The notes under the pieces: model-generated
The model's database searches: none
What the model saw: only the letters and a program-made list of their open reading frames with translations
What the model was told of the DNA's origin: nothing
Assembly: GCA_020636835.1 (NCBI GenBank)
Contig: JACJXC010000001.1
Span: 1-56,725 of the forward strand
Direction of reading: 5' to 3'
DNA: 56,725 nt
Source: Bacteroidales bacterium
GTDB taxonomy: Bacteria; Bacteroidota; Bacteroidia; Bacteroidales; Tenuifilaceae
Shown here: positions 1 through 9,000 of the stretch, one piece after another
Position numbering within the stretch: position 1 is the stretch's first letter
Layout: the number at the start of each line of letters is the position of its first letter
Program-made: the position numbers and the translations under genes

Positions 1-1
1 A

Positions 2-3000
2 TCATGTACTGCAATTGTTACTATTGAAGATACCGAAGATCCTGTTGCAGTTTGTCAGAATATAACAGTTCAGTTGGATGCATCAGGAAATGCAACCATT
101 ACAGCTGCCCAAGTTGATAATGGCAGTTACGATAATTGTGGAACTCCTTCTTTGGCTCTGGATATCACTTCTTTTGATTGTACAAAATTAGGTGCAAATA
201 CAGTAACTCTCACAGTTACCGATGGCAATGGTAACTCACATTCCTGCGCAGCCAATGTAACTGTAAAAGACGATGATAATCCTGTAACCATAACTGCTAC
301 CCCAACACAAACAAGCATTGACTGTTATGGCGGGAATGCAACAGTTACCATCGCAGTTTCAGGAGGTGTTGGAATTTTAACCTACACTTTTGACGGGGTA
401 CCAAACAATAATGGAATATTTAACAACATTGTTGCCGGAACCTATAACTGGAGTGTTACCAATTCTTTGGGATGCGGTAATACTTCAGGAACTTTTGAGG
501 TTCAGCAGGCCGGCGATCTTTCGGCAACTGTTGCATTAACCGACGTAACCTGTTCCTCCGGCGCCGATGGAACAATAACTGTAACCAATTCTGCAGGAGG
601 TTCGGGCAATTACGAGTATTCAAATAATGGAGGAAGTACCTGGCAAAGTTCCAATATATTTTCGGGTCTGATACCGGGGTCTTATAACGTACAGATAAGA
701 GATGCCGCCGTTCCGACATGTTTAAAAATATTAGATGCTGACGTTGTAATTTTTACTTTAACTGCAAATGTTGCATACACGGATGTTAACTGCAACAGCG
801 CCAACAACGGAACCATAACTGTTACAAGCCCTTTCGGAGGTTCAGGAAGTTACAATTATTCAATCAACGGTGGAGCTACCTGGAGTCCAAACGGCACATT
901 TGTTAATCTGGCGCCAGGTACTTACAATGTTCAGATTCAGGATGCAAATGACTTAAGCTGTATTGTTGAGTTGAATAGTGCAGTGGAAATAACTGAGCCT
1001 CCGGTTATGACAGCCGATGTTACATTAACCCACATAAGTTGTTTTGGTGCCGGCGACGGTTCAATAACTGTAAGTAATCCGCAGGGTGGACATGGTACAT
1101 ATGAAGTTTCACTAAACGGGAGCAACTGGTTTACAATTTCCGCTGTAACTCCTTATACTTTCAATAATCTTTCTCCAAATAGTTATACGGTAATGATACG
1201 GGATTTGGCTCAGATTTCCTGTATTTTGAATATTTCAACTTCAGTTATAAACGAACCATCAGTTTTAAGTGCGACTTTAACGCATACAAATGTCACCTGT
1301 TACGGATTTAATGACGGGATAATTAATGTATCTGCACCATTGGGAGGTAACGGAACTTATCAGGTTTCAATAAACGGAACCGATTGGTTTGATGTATCTG
1401 TTGCTGTTCCGTATGCTTTTAATAGTCTTTTACCGGGAAATTATACAGTTCAAATAAGAGATGCCGGACAAACTTCGTGTTCTGTTACCATTACACCTGA
1501 AATTGTAATTACCGAACCTCCACTTGTAACAGTTAACGACCCGGGGCCACAGGATTTTTGTAATGTTGCTTCAACTACACCAATAAATTTAACAGGTTCG
1601 CCGGGTGGGGTAGTTTTTGATATTACCGGCGGTACAAGCATTGGTCTTGCCGATCAGATTGGGGTAACCCAAATTCCATCGTTTGCAACAATTCCGGGCA
1701 GTGCGATTGTTACAATAATTCCACGGGCAAATGGTTGCACAGGAACTTCTGTTGACGTAATTATCACTGTATCCCCAATTCCAACAGCAAATATGCCGGT
1801 TGATGTAATCTTTTGCAATAATGTTTTGTCTGATCCATTTCCATTAACCGGAACTCCTGCAAATGTTGTATTCGATATCACAGGAGGTGCTTCAATTGGT
1901 TTGCCCGATGCAACAAATGTTACTGCAATTCCTCCGTTTACGCCAATTACCGGAACTGCAACAGTTACTATTACACCCAAGGTGGGCAACAACTGTACAG
2001 GGGCAGCGGTTTCGTTTCCGGTAACGGTAAGGCCAACTTTAACTGCTTCAATAAGTGGGAGTGATGCAATTGTGTGCAGAAATGCAACACCACCTCCCAC
2101 TATAACCTTCATCAATCCGATGGCTTTACCCGTCGAGATTTTGTATAACATAAACGGTGGTCCTGACCTTTCAATTGATGTGGGAGCCGGTTCAAGCTTT
2201 CCGATATTTACGTCCACCAATGTTGCCGGTGTTTTTAGTTATAATCTGGTTGGAGTTAAATATCAAACCAAACCCGATTGCTTTTTCAATATTACAGGGT
2301 CGGCAGTTGTAACGGTTCTGGAAACTCCTTTAGCTTCAATTTCGGGAACAAACACTGTTTGTCAGGATGCAGCTTCTCCGTTGCTTACTTTCACAAATCC
2401 GATTAATTCAATGGTTCGTGTAACCTACAATGTTAATGGAATAAATCCGGCAACTATTGATGTTCCTGCCTTATCAACTGCTACTTATCCTGCTCCAACT
2501 TCTGCTGCCGGAACATTTATATATAACCTGGTGAGTGCCGAATTTCCAGATAGTCCATCATGTTCCAATATCATTACAGGTTCAGCAACAATAATTGTTC
2601 TGCCCAAACCAACTGTTACAATAACAGGTGAAACAACAGTATGTAAAAATACAACTGATGTAAATGTTACAATTACAAATCCTCAGACATTACCTGTCAG
2701 AATCACTTATACGGTAAATAACGGAACACCCGTTACCACTAATATTGGAGCAGGTTCTTCAACAACTATTTCTGTCAATACTTCAAATCCGGGGAATTTT
2801 ATTTATAAAGTTACAAGTGTTCAGTATATAGCACCTTCACCAAATTGCATAAATAATGTGGATATATCTGCCACTGTTGTGGTACTTCCACCGCCAACTG
2901 CCTCAATAAGTGGAAATGCTACTGTATGTTTAAATGATGTTCAACCCGTAATCACATTCACAAATCCTCAGGCAATACCGGTTACGGTTACCTATAATAT

Positions 3001-6000
3001 TAATGGGGTAATCCAGCCTCCGGTTGATATTGCAGCAAATTCCACTGCAATAGTTTCAGCAGCCACTTCAACAGCAAATACCTTTGTTTATAACCTCGTA
3101 AGTGTTGTTTATCAGGGAAGCAATTCATGTGTAAACAATATTACCGGGTCAGCAACCGTAATTGTGAGGCCGGTTCCATCAGTTTCAATTTCAGGTGATG
3201 CAACGGTTTGCCAGTTTGCCTCACCTTCTCCAAATGTTACGATAACAAATCAAACGAATTTTTCGGTAACTGTAACTTACAGGCGAAATGGAATAAACCA
3301 GATTCCGGTTACTATTCTCCCCAATCTCTCAAGTCCAATTCCCGTTCCTACAGCAACTTTAGTAAATTATTTATATGAATTGGTAAGTGTTCAATACCAA
3401 AATGCCCCAAATTGCCCGGTCAGTGCAACTGGAAATGCCACTGTTAACATTCTGGCTGCTCCAACTGTAACAGTTACCGGTACAACAACCGTTTGTCCGA
3501 ATGACCCTGAACCCGTAATTACTTTCGTAAATCCGCAGGCTTTGCCAATTGCAGTAACTTATAATATTAGCGGAACAATTCAGCCTGTACTAAATATTGG
3601 AGCCGGTGGTACTGAAACAGTTTTAGCCCCCACAGCAATTTCAGGAATTTTTAATTACAATGTTGTCAGTGTAGCCTATCAAAGCGGGGCTGCCTGTGCC
3701 AACACCGCAAGCGGTGCATTTGCTACAGTAACGGTAAAAACAGCACCGGCAACACCTGTTGCGGGTAACAACGGACCTGTTTGTGTTGGCAGTCCGCTTT
3801 CTCTGACAGCAAATACAATTGCGGGCGCAACCTACAACTGGACAGGGCCAAACGGTTTTACCTCACCGTTGCAAAATCCAACAGTCAGCGCAAATGCAAC
3901 AGCTGCAATGGCGGGAATATACAGTGTAACTGCAACAGTTGCCGGTTGTATTAGCCCGGTGGGAACTACAACGGTAGTTGTCAATGAAGTGCCCGCAGCC
4001 CCGGTTGCAAATAATAACGGACCAGTTTGTATCGGAAGTAGTCTATCGCTGACTGCAAGCAACATAACAGGTGCAACCTATAATTGGACAGGACCAAACG
4101 GTTTTACAGCAAATATTCAAAACCCAACTGTTAGTGCAAACGCAACAATGGCAATGGCGGGAACTTACACAGTTTCTGTAATTGTAAATGGTTGTGTTGG
4201 CACACCGGCAACTACTAATGTTATAATTAACCAGGTTCCAATAATTCCTAACCAGGTGATTACAAGTTGTAATGCAAGTGCCTTTGTTGTTAGTCCACAA
4301 AATGGAGTTCCAGCTGGAACAGTAGTTCCAACTGGAACGACTTATTCATGGCCGGCGCCTGCAGGGTCGGGATTTACTGGTGGTTCTGCTCAATCAAACC
4401 AGATTTCCATTAGCCAGACATTAACACTGGCAAATGCAAATGTTGGGGCTACTGCAATCTACACAGTTACCCCAAATTCAAATGGTTGTAATGGAACACC
4501 TTTCACCGTTACGATAAATATTGATCCAATTCCACTTGAAACTAATGTAATGTGGTATTTATGGCCAACTGGTTCTGTCGATCCATATTTAGATTATAAT
4601 GAATGGTCTCAATGTGCTGCACAAAGTGATTTGGCCAGTAATCACAACGACCTTGACGTTGTGGTTAGGATTGGCGGTGTTTGGCAACGACCAACTTCAA
4701 CAACATTTGATAATTATGATGATTTCGGCTGGCAGTACTCCTTCGAATCTAATTCAGGTCCTTGGGATAATCTTCCCCCAACTGATCCACCTCTCTTCAG
4801 ATATATTATGCCTCCTGCACCTTCAGCTTTTACAAGGCTTGGAGATCACTATTTCAGATTTTTTGTCACTAAAGATGGATGTACTACATACAGTGATATA
4901 ATATTAATGCACATGATTTCTAATTTCACTTTAGTAGTAGGAGAAACACCCCCTGTAAATTGTAGTGCCAGTCCAACGCCTATTCAACTAACAGGCAATA
5001 GTGTTTCAGGAACAGGCCCCGCCCCTGGAAATATTGCTGCTTGTGCAAGATGGTCCATAGAAAGCCTGGATCCAATAAATGGAAATCAGGGAACTTTAAC
5101 TTATCAGGGACTACCTTATGCCAACCAATGTTTAACAACAGCAAATCTTAACAATGTTTATTATACGCCACCACCAAATTACACCGGGACAGTAACCTTA
5201 AAATTGGAAACCAATGATCCCGATGGTAATGGAGAGTGCTCAAGTATTTTTGAGTACAGGACAATAACCATAAGTCCGGTTGCAGGAGCTGTTGCTGGAA
5301 ATCCTGTGATAGTTTGTGCAGGAACCCCGGTACAACTTAACGGAAGTGTTTATGGCTCTGCAACAGGAGGAATATGGAGTGTTACACCTGTTGGGACTGG
5401 TACTTTTTCAGATATAAACTCCCTTACATCAACATACACGCCACCAGTTAACTTCACCGGAACTGTTACTCTTACATTAACACCAAACGTACCTGTAAGC
5501 TGTATTGAAATTTCATCTGTAGATATTACTGTAAATTCAGCCCCGCAAACTAGTGGTGTTAATATTTGTGAGGGAGAAAGTGGTTCATTTACTTTATTAT
5601 CACCTTGTCCAAGTGGAGGTGAATTTACTATTGGACCTAATTCTGCAGATTCTGGCGTAAATACTACTGGAATTGGAACAAGTGCATGGAGTAATCCTAA
5701 CCAGGCAATTTCAAATAATAATTCTTTCGCAACTGTATCATTAAGTGCTTCCGGTGTAACAACAAGTAATTATTTGAGGGTTACAGATTACGATTTCAGC
5801 ATTCCTGGAAATGCTACTATTACAGGAATTACTGTAACCATTGGAAGGAGAGAAAGTAGTACAAGTAGTGGAGCGGATGTTCAGGACGTTCAGGTAAGAT
5901 TGTTGAGAAATGGAGTACTTGCAGGAGACAATAAAGCAAATACAACTCAGGATTGGCCAACGTCAGAAACACCTGCAAATTATGGTAGTTCCTCTGATTT

Positions 6001-9000
6001 ATGGGGTACTACATGGACCGCTGCTGACATAAATAATAACAATTTTGGTGTTTCATTAGTAGTTAATAGTGACAACAACAGAACAGCGTATGTAGATTAT
6101 ATTTACGTTGCTGTTACTTATTCTATCGCAGGTGAAATTAACTGGTATTCCTCTACCAACAGTGTAACCCCAATTGGCATTGGCTCACCATTCAACCCTG
6201 TAGGAGTTGCAGGTTCCGGATTACTCAATACAAATACTCCCGGCACAACTACTTTTTATGCTGAATGTGCTACTTACCCAGGTTGCCGTACTGCCACAAA
6301 TTTTGTTATCAACCCAAAACCAGTTGTAACAAAACCAGGTGATTATTCTGAGTCGGCTTGTATATTTGCCGATCAGGCAGCGCTTGATGCAGCTTTTGCA
6401 ACCTGGATTTCAGAATTTAGTGTTTCGGGTGGTGCAACTCCTGTGGGTTCATTTGCCGGTACACCAACTGCTCCAACACTTTGCACGGGTGGAACTGTAA
6501 CTGCAGTTTATAATTATACCGATGACTGTGAAACCGGTTCTGTGTCGGCTACATTTACTGTTACTCCACCTCCGGCACTCACTGTTAATAATCCGGGTGA
6601 TAAAAATTCGTTCAGTTGCGATTATATCAACCAGGCAGCTGTGCAAACTGCTTTTACAAACTGGCTGTCAGGTTTCACTACTACCGGAGGATGTTCGCCT
6701 GTTGGGACATTTACCGGCGGAACACCCGCCGCTCCTCCAATTTGCGGAGGCAGTGTTACTGTAAGCTACAACGTTTCCGACTTGTGTGAAAACGGAACTG
6801 AAACAGCAACATTTACAATCAGCGGAACAGCATCTGTTCTACTTAACAAACCTGACCCAAAAGTTGCCCCGGCTTGCGATTTTACCGATCAGGCTGCACT
6901 AGATGCTGACTTTGCAAACTGGTTAACCGGTTTTACAGTTGTTTCAGGGGGTTGTGCCGGATCGGCTTCATACGGATTTCCTGTAGCGCCTGCATTGTGT
7001 ACAGGTGGTACAACTGAAGTTACCTATCTTTATCAGGATGTTTGTGCAACTGCTTCTGTAACTCAAACCTATACCATAAACGCACCTGACGAAATTGTCA
7101 TCAATGAACCTGCAGACCCAAATTTGGATATTTGCAGTTTTGCCGATCAGGCAGCTGTTGATGCTGCATTTGCAAGCTGGTTAACCGGTTTCTCAGTCAC
7201 AGGAGGATGTGGTGGCGGAACAGGAACTTTCAGCACAACTACTGCTCCGGCTTTATGCGGCAGTGGAACTGTTGATGTAACTTATACTTATACCGATAAC
7301 TGCCAAAGTAAATCTGAAACAGCTTCGTTTACACTTGACAATACAAATTCACTGGTTATTAACAAACCTGCCAATGTCGATGATCAGGCATGTTTTTATG
7401 GTTCGCAGGAAGATTTGAATACATTTTTTGCAGACTGGCTCACTGGTTTTTCAATTGCAGGCGGCTGCGGTGCAAGCGGTTCGTATGGTACTCCTTCAGC
7501 TCCCGATTTATGTGCAGGCGGTACAACAACAGTTACTTATAATGTTACCGACAATTGTGGAAATATATTTACTGAAACTGCAACATTTAAAATTAGTATT
7601 CAGGGTGATTTAACTTTTGTGAAACCTGCTCCGTTTACAGCACCACCATGTAATTATGCGAATCAGAATGAACTGAATCTGGAGTTCCAAAACTGGCTGA
7701 CAGGATTTGGCGTTTCGGGAGGTTGCAACCCTGTGGGTTCTTATGGAAATCCGGTTGCCCCAAATTTATGTGAAGGAGGAACTGTAACAGTTGTTTATAC
7801 AGCCACTGATGTTTGTATTACTTCTTCTGTATCACAAACCTTTACGGTTGAAGCAGTAGAACCTATCCAGGCTGTACAAATGCAGGAACATTTTGCACCG
7901 CCATGTTTGTCGCAAACCGAAATGGATGCTGAATTTGCTGCCTGGATTTCAACCTTTGCATACACAGGTGGTTGTAATGTGCATCCTCCAAGTCTTGAAG
8001 CATTTACAGCGCCTCCTGCCTGTGGTGGAAGCGTTGTTGTAAATTATACATTTTACGACGATTGCGGACAAACAGCAACCGGCTCGGCCGTATTTACTGT
8101 TGAACCTGACGGGGAAGATCCGGTAATTACCTGTCCCGCTGATTTTGAAGGAGTTTTAATTGACAATGGAAGTTGCCAGGCTACCCTGGAATTGATTCCG
8201 CCAGCAGCTACCGATAATTGTTCTGCTTTCGGGGCAATTACATTTACAAACAATGCTCCTGTCCAATTCCCGGTTGGGACAACAATTGTTATCTGGACAG
8301 CAACCGATATTTGCGGAAATTCTTCAACCTGCGAACAATCGATAACAGTTCTTGATAATGACGAAGCGCCTGTAATTACTAATTGTCCTGAAAATGCTGA
8401 AGATGTAATTATTGGTGCCGGATGTTCGATGATTACAGGAGAAATTACCGAACCCACAATAACAGATAATTGTCCTGACCCTGAATTGCATTACGAAATT
8501 GTATATCCTGACGGTTCAATTGTCTCAGGTATTGGTTCGGTTTCAAACATGGCATTTCCTGTTGGAGTGAGTACAGTAACCTACATTGCTGTGGATGATG
8601 CCGGAAACCCATCATTGCCCTGTACTTTTACTGTTTGGATTAAAGATCTTGTACCTCCTGAATTTGAAGTTTCCTGCCCGGTCACAACAATTACAGTTGA
8701 CGCTCCTGACGGAATATGCAATGCTTTTGTCAATGTGCCCGGTCCTCTCGTCAGCGATCCATGTGATGAATTGGTTACTTTGTCGCACAACTCGATATTC
8801 AGTACAAACTCCACCAATGCCGATGGAACTTATCCGGTAGGTACAACAACAGTGATTTGGACAGCAACCGATCTCTCAGGAAATACTACTACCTGTGAGC
8901 AGGATATTATTGTACGGGATGTTACAGCGCCTGAAATTACTTGTCCGGGAGAAGTTTCAGGTTTTGCCAATATTGATGACTGTGTCGCCACCGGCGTTGA